Made by a program: the position numbers and the translations under genes. The notes beneath the pieces are model-generated. The model was given only the letters and a program-made list of their open reading frames with translations. It was not told where the DNA came from and did no database searches. Source: Aureobasidium sp. EXF-3400 (lineage: Eukaryota; Ascomycota; Dothideomycetes; Dothideales; Saccotheciaceae). Taken from it: a stretch of 19,227 bases of DNA. Of the stretch, positions 8,801 through 19,117 are shown one piece after another. The stretch spans positions 1 to 19,227 of the forward strand of contig SWBL01000576.1 in the NCBI GenBank assembly GCA_024195585.1. Direction: 5' to 3'. The stretch's first letter is position 1, and each line of letters opens with the position of its first letter.

Positions 8801-11350
8801 AGCTGTACCGCGATCTCCCAACCTTCAGAGAATCTATCCAGCAGCTGGACGACCTCGCCAAGATTCAAGGTTTCCCATCATTCGTTCCAGCGCTTGATGG
8901 ATCTCACGACAAGGACCACCTCCACAGTCCTGTAGTTACACAGCTTGCACTTGTGTGCACTGAGATCGCACTGACCAAGTACTGGGAGACATTGGGAGTC
9001 AAACCCGACGTCGTATGTGGCCATAGTCTCGGCGAATATGCTGCGATGCATGCAGCAGGCATCATCAGTGCTAGTGAAGCCATCTTCATGGTGGGACGCC
9101 GTGCTGAGATGCTAACAGAGCGATGTCAGTCAGGTAGCCATATCATGATGGCGGTCCGCGCCTCCACAACACAGATTGAGGAGCTGTCTGCAGGCAAAGT
9201 CTATACTGTTGCGTGCATCAATGGACCCTCGGACACAGTGCTCAGCGGCACCAAGCAGCAGATGGAAGACATGCAACGAACACTCGAAGCTGGTGAATTC
9301 CGCTGCATCTTGTTGGACGTGGCTTTCGCATTCCACTCGGAACAAACAGATCCCATCCTGAACGACTTTGAAACCGCTGCAAGGGCAGGTGTCATCTTCC
9401 GCGAACCAAAGCTACCAATCCTCTCACCCTTGCTGGGAAGGGTTGTCTTCGATGGCAAGACCATCAATGCGAAGTACGTCCGACAAGCTACAAGAGAGAC
9501 TGTCAACTTCGTATCCGCTTTGGAGAGTGCCCACGAAGCATCTGCAATTTCCGACGAGACTATCTGGATCGAGATTGGACCACATCCTGTGTGCACTAGC
9601 TTTGTCAAGTCCACGCTTGCCACTATCAAATTGGCTGTTCCATCGCTTCATCGAACCGAAGACAACTGGAAGACAATCTCCGAGACTTTGACTGCTTTGT
9701 CTCTGCATGGCGTCGATGTTCGCTGGCAAGAATTTCATCAACCGTTCGAGCAAAATCTGCGCCTTCTCAACCTGCCTGCTTATGCTTGGGACGAGAAGGA
9801 CTACTGGTTGCAGTACCAAGGTGACTGGTGCTTGACCAAAGGTAACAACTTCTACACCACCACGAACCAGAAATCTTTTCCACAGAATCCGCTCGCAAGT
9901 GAAGTCCAGACTTCGACCGTTCAGAGTATCATTGACGCCAATTTCGATGGCGCAGCTGGTACCGTAACCATGGAGTCCGACCTAATGCAAGCAGACTTCC
10001 TCGCTGCAGCTCATGGGCATCGTATGAATGATTGTGGAGTCGTTACGTCTGTGAGTATTCTTGATCGATCGAAGCCATGCTCAACTCTCTGCAGACTCAA
10101 TGCTAACTTACGACTAGTCTATCCACGCTGACATCGCCTACACGCTGGGCCAATATCTCCTCAAGAAGTCTGGTGTCAAGACCAGCAAGAACAGCATCAA
10201 CATCACCGAGCTCGACGTGGCAAAGGGACTTGTGGCACAGAAAGACACAAAGACACCTCAGAGAATCAGAGTGAAAATCTCCACTACAGACATGATCTCG
10301 GGTCTAGCCAACATGACATGGTGCAATGTCGACAACAGCGGTGCTCCACAAGAGCCTTTTGCCACGGCAACTCTCGTCTATGGCAACCCATCTGAGTGGC
10401 TCTCGTCTTGGACGCCATTGAGTCATCTCATTGAGAGCCGTATCGATGCTCTGACCGACCTTGCAAACAAAGGCCAAGCGAGTCGTTTCACGGGAAACAT
10501 GGCCTACACACTGTTCGCAAGCAATTTGGTCGACTATGCCGAGAAGTATCGTGGCATGCAGAGCGTTGTTCTGCGCGAGCTGGAAGCTTTCGCCGACGTG
10601 CAACTGACAACCCATGAAGGTGGAGTGTGGACAGTACCACCGTACTTCATCGACAGTGTTGCTCATCTTGCCGGCTTCATCATGAACTGCTCTGATGCGA
10701 TGGATACGCACAAGAACTTCTGCGTCACTCCTGGCTGGAAATCGATGCGCTTCGCCAAACCACTTGTCGCCGGCATGACATATCGCTCATATGTCAAGAT
10801 GATTCCCACTCCCGAGGATGCCACAGTCTACACTGGAGATGTGTATATCATGCAGGAAGGCCAGATCATCGGGCTGGTGGGAGGCATCAAATTCCGTCGA
10901 TACCCACGCCTACTGCTCAGCCGGTTCTTCTCAGCTCCAGACAAGGCCAACAGCTCGGTGCCGCAGAAGACTTCTCACCCGGCCCCCAAGGCTTCTCAGT
11001 CCTCGTCTGCCTCTCAGAAGCCAAGTACTGAGCAGAAGCCGAAGCCAGTGCCCTCCGTCAAGCCAGAAGCACCTATGGCTGTCGCTGAGCCTGCTACAAT
11101 CAAGGAGTCAACAAGCTCGCCCACCATCGTTGACAGAGCCCTTGAACTCATCGCCAAAGAAGCCGGGCTTGATATTACAGAGTTGAAAGACGACGCTGAT
11201 TTTGCGGACCTTGGAGTCGACAGTCTCATGTCCCTTGTCATCACCGAAAAGTTCAAGACAACGCTGGATGTGGTAGTGGGTGGGAGTCTGTTCTTGGATT
11301 ATCCGAGTATCGGTGATTTGCGTGGATGGCTAGAGTCGAGTTATGGCTAG
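5849..11350 (+). CDS. Non-reducing PKS, SAT-KS-MAT-PT-ACP (atrochrysone carboxylic acid synthase type)
   Basis: Model: exons 5849-6201, 6245-7643, 7696-10050 and 10118-11350, 1779 residues; introns of 43, 52 and 67 bp have GTGAGT, GTAACA and GTGAGT donors and keep frame. SAT occupies about 1-380; its nucleophile motif reads GAIDG (101-105) instead of GxCxG, with Cys100 just outside. KS (404-830) has Cys576 in DTACSSG, His712 in LHGTGT and His755 in SNVGHSE. MAT (936-1240) has FTGQG and Ser1028 in GHSLGEY. PT (about 1285-1640) has His1359 in HGHRMND and Asp1548 in YFIDSVAH. A Ser/Pro/Lys-rich linker (1643-1703) leads to one ACP with Ser1738 in LGVDSLMS. There is no TE, methyltransferase or reductive domain. 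This is the group V layout (MdpG, ClaG, ACAS), whose PT directs C6-C11 folding of an octaketide, with release by the adjacent lactamase-type thioesterase. Start: the first of two adjacent ATGs; the second is equally possible. Product is inferred from family. Confidence 0.95.
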
Positions 11351-12646
11351 ACGGATAGAGTAAGCGCAACAATGCGATGAGTAAAGGGACAGAGGCGTTG
11401 ATAGTCATTAGGTTCTATAGACTTTCTTATTCATCTTTCGTTTCTACCCATCTGTGCATACAGAGTATGCCAACCATGGCCAAACGAGTCGTGTCACTGC
11501 AAGGATGAAAATGGCCTCAACACAATCCATCGTTCATGGGTTGCCACGTAGAGATTATTTCACTGGGGCTTACCCCAGATTGCTCCGGGGCATTAAGGGC
11601 TATTTGAAACTCACAATAGCTGTCAGTCTGGATACATGTGTCATCTCCATCGACTGACAGGATATGTTGAAGCCGTGAGCCCGAACGAACAGGGTAAGCT
11701 CGTCAACCGTAGATGCAACATCAGCCACTGATGCACAACAAGCATCAGTCTTACATTTTCTGCTGGACGATAACTTAAGTTCTTCCAAACTTTCCTCTGA
11801 CGCTGTGCAAAGCTTCAATCAAACCTGAATTCAGCAACGATCCCCAAAGTTGCACGCGAATCTTGACGTGAGTACACCAATATCTTCGATGTTTACCACC
11901 GAGTTTCCATCGCACATTGTAGAGCATACGCATGCAATCTTTGAGAATACAGTGAGCTGCTTCCATTCACACTCAGCATCTACCTATCCTTTTCTCCTCT
12001 GTGGTCTGAACCGTCCGGCCTGCGGTCGATTTTTGGAAGCCCACCGATGTAAGGGGCATATCACATCTAACAATACCATCTTGCGGCAGCACAATTAAGT
12101 CCCCGCAGTATCAACAGACACCAATACTCATGTCAGAACCGTCTCTGCTGTCGGCGATGTTGGCGAGTGGGAAGACTCGAGGGTCGTGGTCGTTATGCAT
12201 GCTCGGGCTATTGAAGATACGTGCATCTGCATGGCTACTGGATGTGCGGTCCGGGGAATATCTGAACATAATCCGGGCTCCGACGATATTGCGCAAACGC
12301 GCCGGCTACTTGACCGTTGATGAGAAACCATGAGAAGTGCGAACGGACTCGTAGCCTGACTATCGGGTCATCTTGACAGAAGCCTGCGTCTGGCACCAAG
12401 GTTGAGATGAATTCTGAATAGTACGATGACGAGGACATGAAGGCACGATTGTTGTTTGGACTACACCATCGCAACATCGCGTGAATCTTGATTAGAAATG
12501 TTGTCTGGAAGTTCTTGATCAGAGTCTTGGTTCACTTGATAGAATTTTTCTTCGGTGACAATAATGCACATGAACAAATGAGAAGCAGGCAGGTAATCTC
12601 CCCACCAGCCGCAGCTGGAGATTCCTCGAAGGACCGACTTCAAACT
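11351..12646. other. 1.3 kb convergent spacer, no recognised gene
   Basis: This lies between the PKS 3' end and the 3' end of the AflS-like gene. Open frames are under about 85 codons, overlap on both strands, and match nothing I recognise. It is large for a convergent junction (the other one in this cluster is 221 bp), so a lost or decayed gene is possible, but I see no remnant motif that proves it. Confidence 0.5.
11620..11660. repeat. Perfect 9 bp inverted repeat with 23 nt loop
   Basis: CTGTCAGTC at 11620-11628 is exactly complementary to GACTGACAG at 11652-11660. It sits about 270 bases after the PKS stop codon. The core word CTGTCAG recurs in a tighter dyad upstream of the AflR-like gene. 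A 3'-end hairpin is possible. Confidence 0.5.
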
Positions 12647-14147
12647 TCACAACGAAAGTGTTGTGAACACTTCAGCTTTGATTTGCAAAACTGTGACTGG
12701 ACGATGACGATCGATGGACTTCTTGACCAGAACAAGACGGCCAGTACTGTCACGTATCTGACCCAAAACATTCAGTACGTCCTGCTCTTCCAACAATCTC
12801 TGGTTGGTGAGTTGATGGAGTAAGATGTCAAGCGTACGAAGATTCGCTTCCGTGTGTCCACTGAGTACTCCTGGTTCGGGAAGCAGATGCATCACGACAA
12901 CCATGGTCGCATTGGGGCAGCCTCGAAGAAATGAGTAATGCGATCGGAGCTCAGCGTCAAGCTCAGCAAGTACTTGTTCGACGTTTCTGGTTACAGAAGG
13001 TGGAGGAATGTAGTAAAGATACACCGCTGGTCCTTGGACTGTTTGTGGCCCACCTTCAGTGCGATACTGAACTTTGACACGCGTTGTTGGATTGTCACGT
13101 CCTGCAGAGGTCGGCAACGTGATAGTATCCAGAGGAGTGGCCGACGACCGACATTCTTGATCAGAGCGGAAGAGGAGCGTCATGTGGTCGTACATCTTGC
13201 TGTCGTTCGTCTGAACGATGAACTCGAGCTCCTCTGATAACCGAGGCAGAGCTATAATCGTGTCTAGAGATCGAGCGCAGACCTGATGGAAGCTTCTATT
13301 AGTCGTTTAACCAGTCGAGAACGTTGCTCGTGATTCGTACCTCTACTACTGTCCCTGCACCAAGGCTATGCCAATCATAGATCGATGATAGATCCGTGAC
13401 ATAGTTGTACGCACTGAGGCGATCAAATGCAGCATGCTGACGGCGTAGCTTCGTGTCCACTACAGAATCAGGCGTGGTGTGGAAAACAAGTTGATAAGGT
13501 GTTCGGTCTGGATTCAGGGTCTCTCCATATGTCTTCGTGGCTCTTGTCATTTGCATTGAGATCGGCTTGACTACGTCAGAGATGAACAACAGCGCGTCAA
13601 GTGAGAATGGCTCAAGCACGAACTGCGCCGATAATGCACTGTGTACGACATGTCCTGGTTTAGGTTCGCGTAGAAATCCGGCAAGGGCTGTGATACGTGC
13701 GACACGGATGAGTTGACTTTCTGGTACGCTGGCAAGCTCAGCTACATCTTCAAAAGTGGTTGGATGTTCGATGGGGATGCAGGCGAGTACTTGAAAGCTA
13801 CTGAGCCATTGCAAAGATGCAAGAAGTTGGACCTGGTGTGGACGCGTCAGCAATGGTCCACCAGTCGATTATTCGCGGAATAAAGATACCTGGAACATCA
13901 GATGTTCGAGTAACCCGCGAGGGTCACGAAGCATAGTCTGGAGAGAGCCTGAGCTCTCTAGTATCGACGTTCGAGCTCGAAGCGACTCAGACGAGGCACG
14001 TGAAGGTACCAGGGAATCATTAGGTGAATGATTTGTCTTCGTCACAGCATCAGCGAAGTCGCCTTTCGAAGCAGCTTGAGAAAGGACCTGAGCAGCATCT
14101 TGGATATCGAAGACTTTCTCGTGGAACGAAGCCCATGAAGGATCCAT
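12647..14147 (-). CDS. AflS/MdpA-like pathway regulator (degenerate O-methyltransferase fold)
   Basis: Model: exons 14147-13890, 13832-13341 and 13282-12647, 461 residues; introns of 57 bp (GTATCT...CCAG) and 58 bp (GTACGA...TCAG, CTAAT branch site) are both phase 0. A variable N-terminal stretch is followed by a winged-helix region (about 99-150: FQVLACIPIEHPTTF, EDVAELASVPESQLIRVARI, HVVHSALS) like the dimerisation domain of plant-type O-methyltransferases and of AflJ/AflS. The place where a methyltransferase would have its glycine-rich SAM loop reads GAGTVVEVCARS (244-255), lacking the GxGxG pattern, which supports a regulatory rather than catalytic role. AflS is known as a partner of AflR, and MdpA is the corresponding protein in the monodictyphenone cluster. 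It is co-oriented with, and downstream of, the AflR-like gene. A TCGAGCTCCGG site lies 65 bases before its start. An active methyltransferase is the less likely alternative. Confidence 0.8.
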
Positions 14148-15598
14148 TCTGTACTGCGATCAGGAAGGGGCGTACGCAATGCCTTGTCCTTGACCTTCCG
14201 GAGGTGCATCCTCGAGCTCCGGTCCAGGACATTTGAGGATGACAACATTCACTTCGACTTCCGCAGGCGCGTATTGCTGGAAGCTTATTGTCATCGTAAT
14301 ACCTACGCAAACGCGCTTTGGACCGGACTCGCTGAGCGAACTCGACTTTTTGGTGTTTCGGTGAATTCTTCAGGTTTGTCTACCGTTGAGCATTGCCGAC
14401 ATGGCGCTAGGTCGCAATCGATCGAATCCAGCATGCACGAGAAGCAGGCATCACCCCATACAATCAATGTTCCATATGTGAGACGCCAGCCAGGTTGTCA
14501 AGCACTCTGGCAAGATCCGATGAGTTGAGCTTTCAGATGCAGGTATGAGACGGGAAAGGTTTCAGGGGCCATCAGGTACCGGCAGTACGAGCAAGTTGTG
14601 CCTGCGATGCTGTGTGGCTTGGGGACTGCTTAATTGAACTCGGTAACGCCTGCGGTTCGCTGCGGTTTTCATATACTCAGCCGTGTGGATGTGGATGCCT
14701 CTGACAAACGTGACATACCGTTTGACTCTTGTCAAGACTAAGAAATAAAGAGTGGAGCGAATAACGCTTGAGGCATGCACGTTCGTTCCGCAGATTGACA
14801 ACGCAGGTCGATATGGTGGGGTAGAATATGCAACAAGCCACGCGAGAAAACGTCAAGCGTCAAGCGAGACCAGTGGGAAACTCGCAGAACGTTGGACATC
14901 AGTAATCAGAATTCGTCAAGGAATAGAAAGCAGATGCAGGCAGAGGTGAGTCACTTCTCGTGTTACGGGTTCCGGGGGTCCTTGCCGTACCTTGTATGAC
15001 CTATCTCCCGGGTTCTCGGAGGATTGCGATGCCTGTAGATTTTAACTTTGCACCGTGCACGGCGCGGGAGGGCAGCAACCTTCTCCACATGGACAACAAT
15101 AGTGTACTATAAAGGATACGGAGTCGGGACCCGAAAGGTGTCAAACTCAAGAAGCGCCGACGTGAAAGTGTCCGCAATTCTGGTGTGGGGTTGGCTCGAA
15201 ATTCCCCAGCCAATCACACACCACACTATGCTTCCCTATAGGAACCGCATCCCTATCCGCGACATTAGCGTCATTGGCATCCATCTCGGCAGTTCACACT
15301 GTACTTCCTGGTTGAGGTCAGCGTTTCCACCTTTCGATCCTCAACTTACTCGTCTTGACGTGACTGGAAATGCAGTCGGTCCAACTCGGGCGAGCTCTTC
15401 CTGACAAGCTGTTCCTGGCAAAGTGTTGCAGCCCGCGAGCCAAAGTGATGGACGCTGTACAAGATTGAATTGGGTATTCGGTCGTACAGTGGAACTACTT
15501 TGTGTGTCTATCCAGGATTCAACAAAGGGAAAGGATTTCATCACAGCGCCAATTTGACTTGGGCACGTCTCCATCTGCGCATGATCGACCGGGGGGAT
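14148..15598. other. 1.45 kb spacer between AflS-like and AflR-like genes
   Basis: It contains the AflS-like promoter at its left end and the activator's 3' region at its right. Open frames present are short and unfamiliar. A TATAAAG-like element near 15108 and a CCGTGCACGG palindrome at 15053-15062 could belong to a small plus-strand transcript, whose longest downstream frame starts at 15230, but the peptide matches nothing I know. I do not call a gene. Confidence 0.45.
14212..14222. promoter_or_regulatory. Putative AflR-type site TCG-N5-CGG upstream of AflS-like gene
   Basis: TCGAGCTCCGG lies 65 bases before the AflS-like start codon. It shares the fuller pattern TCGANNNCCGG with the site in the decarboxylase/oxygenase promoter, at nearly the same distance from the start codon (55 bases there). 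Both fit the relaxed AflR consensus TCG-N5-CGR but not every position of the stricter published form. Confidence 0.4.
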
Positions 15599-17068
15599 TC
15601 AAGCTTCCCGTAGAGCCTCAACAATGCCTTGCGACACTTCTCTCAATCTCGTTCTCAGACCGATCTCCAAGCTCTTCCAGATGCCGTCAGCTCGAGGGCC
15701 AAGACTCGAACTCTGGAATATGTCACCATATATCAAAATGTCTTGCGCTGCAGCTGCCAAACGACCCTCGCTTGTGTTGTCGATCGATGATGACAATGGC
15801 GCTTTTGCATTTGCTTTGATCTTCGACTTCTCCTCTGCTGCCAACAGACGCTGTGAGAGGGACGTGCCGACCCGCCGAACGCAGTAAAGCTTTGTGATCA
15901 AGCTCTGGTAAATCATGTGTTCTTGATACGCCTCCACACCGACGGTGTAACCGCTCCCCCCATTGGTCGCTGACGGTGGACGCACCAGGATACCTTGGAG
16001 ATTTGCATCAGGAGAGGCGGAGCAAGCGTCCTTGGGCTTTTTGCTGCTTTTGACGGCCAGCGCGGTAGCTGCATACCAGCCCAAGGTCTCAAAGACCACG
16101 AAACAAAGTATGTATAGTGATGAGTTGTTGTTATTGGAACAGGCGCAGTCGAGGATTTCGCGGACAATCTCGATGGTAGAGTCATTCTGTTCCATGACAT
16201 CTTCGAAGATCGGTGGCCCGCACGAGGACGAGTCAGGGCCTGCACCGGCTCTGAAGGCTGCCATCCTGTCAAGAAGATCGGAGCATTTCATCCTACAGTC
16301 GCACGATAATGATTTGCGCCTCTGCTCGGAAGGTTCCAATGCATTGCTATTCTGGCCGCTGGTATCCATGGCACTGTGAGAGAATGCCTGATTTGGGGTC
16401 GTAGTATGCATATTGAACATGTTTGCCATTGTAAAGAGCCCAGGGGATGCGATAGCTTCTGTGGGACCTTGAGGAAGCGGACAGTTCAACACATCCTTGT
16501 CGCCATTGAGATCACCATCAGTCATCAACGTGGTTATGTCTTCGCAACCACTGCTAATCTGCCCAAAGTCGTGTCCCAGGTTGGTGTTACTCTCGCTGCT
16601 GAGGCAGATTCCACTATCTCCAGCAAGCGAACGGGTAGATCCGTCGTCACCTGTGATCAAGTCGTCGAAGATGGGACCGATCGATTCCAAATAACTGTTG
16701 ATGTCGCTCTGGCTGAAAGAGGGGAATGCTAATGGTGATGCGACTTGGTTCGAAGAAAGAGCTGTGGTCACGTCGGGGAATTGTGGTAAGAGATCGGTAT
16801 AGGAAGCCGGAGTCATGTGCAGCGGTGGTGATCTCGGGGACAATGCGGCGCGTTCGAGCCGATGACTGGATGCTCGATGGGCTTTGTGGCGATTGGGCCG
16901 ACCTGCACGCCTGGCAGGAGCATAGACGCAGACTTCATCGCGTCGTGCACATCGAGAACAAGTGGGCTTCTCCTTTGTGCAACCAATCTTGGCATCCGTG
17001 CAAGCATTGCAGCTGCTGCGCAATCTTGAACCATCTGCATGTCGATTGCTCTGTTGTGAAGAAGACAT
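15599..17068 (-). CDS. AflR/MdpE-like Zn2Cys6 transcriptional activator
   Basis: A single uninterrupted 489-residue frame. The binuclear zinc cluster is at residues 20-47 with the spacing C-x2-C-x6-C-x6-C-x2-C-x6-C (Cys20, 23, 30, 37, 40, 47), core SRCARRDEVC, followed by a basic linker RRAGRPNRHK (53-62) that typically sets half-site spacing. A long Ser/Thr/Asp-rich middle (about 80-250) resembles an activation region, and the Cys-rich C-terminal block (CDCRMKCSDLLDRM, ILDCACSNNNN, LGWYAATALAVKSSKK) matches the AflR C-terminal domain (PF08493). Such proteins bind TCG-N5-CGR sites and activate their own cluster; candidate sites exist at 3239-3249 and 14212-14222. With the AflS-like gene it forms the activator/co-activator pair known from aflatoxin and monodictyphenone clusters. 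In Aspergillus flavus that pair is divergent; here both point the same way. The start is the first Met of the frame, 19 residues before the zinc cluster. Confidence 0.92.
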   Translation of the reverse strand: MSSSQQSNRHADGSRLRSSCNACTDAKIGCTKEKPTCSRCARRDEVCVYAPARRAGRPNRHKAHRASSHRLERAALSPRSPPLHMTPASYTDLLPQFPDVTTALSSNQVASPLAFPSFSQSDINSYLESIGPIFDDLITGDDGSTRSLAGDSGICLSSESNTNLGHDFGQISSGCEDITTLMTDGDLNGDKDVLNCPLPQGPTEAIASPGLFTMANMFNMHTTTPNQAFSHSAMDTSGQNSNALEPSEQRRKSLSCDCRMKCSDLLDRMAAFRAGAGPDSSSCGPPIFEDVMEQNDSTIEIVREILDCACSNNNNSSLYILCFVVFETLGWYAATALAVKSSKKPKDACSASPDANLQGILVRPPSATNGGSGYTVGVEAYQEHMIYQSLITKLYCVRRVGTSLSQRLLAAEEKSKIKANAKAPLSSSIDNTSEGRLAAAAQDILIYGDIFQSSSLGPRADGIWKSLEIGLRTRLREVSQGIVEALREA

Positions 17069-17816
17069 CTTGCCTAAGGAACTTTGAGGTTGGTAGCGAG
17101 CCCTTTGATCGTGAAGAATGAAAAATCAGATGACATCCAGATAGCCAAAGACAGAGTATATGTGCCTTTCTTCGTGTTCGTTCATGATTTGTAAAATGCC
17201 ATTTTCATTCACAATCCTGGTCCAGAAATCTGGTAGCGAGAGGCTCAAACTGATAACGCTGATCAGAATGTCTTTCGCTATTGGCGTAAACAACGCAATT
17301 CTTCATCTTTCTTCGTGCATACTTATGCCAAGCCGATGTTATGCATGTAATCATTGCAAAACAGCTTTGCACTTAATCGTGCCTGCGTCCTAGCGGGATG
17401 TGACGGTGTTTCCCGCCACGTGTAGAGATTTTGCCTTTCCGCGCAGCATCTGTCAGCTTCTGACAGAGTGATTCGGGCCTTACACCAACGACCCATGCTC
17501 TTACGCGCCCATAGTAAATTCCGAAAAAGTGATGAGGGTGGTAGTGTTGTTGATCTGCAATCAAACAACCCAATGCGATCATCAAGCTCCACTCTCCGCA
17601 TACAAGCTGACAGGTCAAATCAGCAGGATTGGGGACTTCAGGCATCGTTGGAATCCTTGATTCAACCATTTTGCAAAGGCCTAAACATGCAGTCATACGA
17701 GCGCCAGGGATCTGTCAGCTCTATGATAACTTCATGAATCATGCTCTGTAAGGCTCTTGGCCCCAAGTGACGGTCAAGCTCCTGACAATCAACAGGTACA
17801 CCGACCGTTTCGGTAC
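17069..17816. other. Upstream region of the AflR-like gene
   Basis: No gene was recognised. The region is the likely promoter of the activator and contains a CACGTG box at 17417-17422 (bHLH/bZIP-type core) and the CTGTCAG dyad listed separately. Short minus-strand frames occur around 17373-17696 but show no familiar motif. Confidence 0.45.
17449..17467. promoter_or_regulatory. Dyad TCTGTCAG-CTT-CTGACAGA upstream of the AflR-like gene
   Basis: Two perfectly complementary 8 bp arms (17449-17456 and 17460-17467) flank a 3-base spacer, about 380 bases upstream of the activator's start codon. Three further copies of the core heptamer (either strand) follow at 17607-17613, 17712-17718 and 17944-17950. 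The form is that of a binding site for a dimeric regulator; TGACAG is the core recognised by TALE-type homeodomains, but the binder is unknown. Confidence 0.35.
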
Positions 17817-18290
17817 TCACAGGCTGACCAATGAACTCCAGGCTCCAGACGTCCGGTGCTTGACCTCAGACGATCTCTGTCCAAATAGCCCGACCCAAGT
17901 CTGTAGAGCTGAGCAATTGGATGCCAAATCCATCTTGCAGATGCTGTCAGATCGGATCTTTCCACTCAACCGAGTTGTTGGTTTGACGGCAGTTTCAAGA
18001 TGACCGCCAGCTGAATGCCTCTGCTGAGGTCGAGCCAGTAGAGATGAGATGGAGATCTCCGTCGTAGGGTTTGTTCCGTTAACATCCATGCTGATGTCTT
18101 CGAAGTCTAGCGCCTCATGTGCAGAGTGATGCGACGTCGGAAATGCTAGCTCATAAGCAGCAATCGCTTTCCCATTGACGCTCTTATCGGGACCACTTTC
18201 AGGATACAAATTGAGGTCAATTGGCCAGCCTCGAGCAAGGTTTTGTCCATCGATAAGCTCCTCGATGGTTTTCATTCCCTGATCCGACCA
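17817..18290 (-). other. Possible hypothetical coding segment (unassigned)
   Basis: A minus-strand frame with Met at 18275 runs 152 codons to a stop at 17817. It is in the same frame as the preceding minus-strand segment and separated from it only by a TAA at 18291-18293. Parts such as IEELIDGQNLARGWPIDLN and AAYELAFPTSHHSAHEALDF look protein-like, but I recognise no domain. It may be a small gene, the 3' part of a decayed gene broken by that stop, or chance. Confidence 0.22.
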
Positions 18291-19117
18291 TTATTCTCTG
18301 AGGTGCCAAGCTAGGTGACACCAACTCTTATATCTTTCGGCAGTGATGCTGTAAGGCAAATGGGCATCATCTATCGGGTATTGGATGGACAACAGGCCAT
18401 CATGCTCCCACTTATCGGAGTCAACAGCCAGAAAACAATTTTTGTCGGGCAGATAAGGTGCCTGTGATTTCAATTTTCTGAAGGTCTTCTCCTGCTCGTA
18501 ATGGTCTATGCATGCGAAGACGTTATGTTGGATGGTCGTGAATATCTCCAGATGCCAGCACGGGTCACAAAGCTGCTGCGACTGGAGGCGTTAAATCAGC
18601 CTTTCGGCGAAGACCTCATCAACGGCCAAGGCCTCTGCTCCACGAATCACATAGACGTGGAATGGAAATGGTGGGAGTGGCGAAGAGTCGCCAGTCGTGC
18701 GTGGCCAGACGATTTTGACCGGGGACGAGCATGGTCTTCAAGGGTACGCACCAGGATGCGTGTGTACCATGGAGGTTTGCTACTCTCTTTCAATGTTTGG
18801 GCTTTCGTCCTGGCCATGACTGCATTTCCATGATAAAAACCTAGTGCAAGGTGTCTGGTCCATTATGCTCACGTGAAAGCCGTGTTCACAAGATCCTCTG
18901 GCATTTCGATACCAATGAATTTGAGCTTCGCCAGGAAGCGATCGGTGCGTTCGCTCGGCAGGAAAAAGGGCTGTCGAGGATCACAGTCTGAATATCGAAA
19001 AAGAGTCCGCGGGGGGATCTCGTCGCGGGGAAATCTCGGCTCGACGCTCGTCACACAACACACCCTGGCCAAGCTATCCTGCCTGTCTTCACTTTTCACT
19101 GTTGTATAAGAGGCCAT
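18291..19117 (-). CDS. Possible multi-exon hypothetical protein (uncertain model)
   Basis: On the minus strand an open segment from Met at 19117 to 18873 reads like protein (SERTDRFLAKLKFIGIEMPE) and ends at a GTGAGC donor; an acceptor TAG at 18780-18782 would join it in frame to KPPWYTRILVRTLEDHARP. A second segment, 18590-18294, includes LCDPCWHLEIFTTIQHNVF and WEHDGLLSIQYPIDDAHLPY and ends at TAA 18291-18293. A CTGATTTAAC branch-like stretch and several CAG acceptors precede it, so an intron there is possible, though I cannot fix its donor. A plus-strand frame at 18501-18833 overlaps it and is an alternative reading. No family recognised; it may also be a pseudogene. Confidence 0.25.

Noticed and set aside
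12656..12672. Inverted repeat AAGTGTT-GTG-AACACTT at the 3' end of the AflS-like gene
   Set aside because: It lies within and next to the last codons, where chance codon choice gives such short dyads; no poly-T follows and fungal termination does not need it.
15048..15404. Plus-strand open frame of about 118 codons with an upstream TATAAAG-like element
   Set aside because: It starts with a non-ATG codon, resembles no known family, and the ATG-initiated part is under 60 codons; not enough for a gene call.
18841..18872. GTGAGC...CTAG as an intron in the right-end minus-strand model
   Set aside because: It would be only 32 bp, shorter than the fungal introns seen elsewhere in the window (43-67 bp) and without a branch site; a 93 bp alternative ending at 18780 is more plausible.
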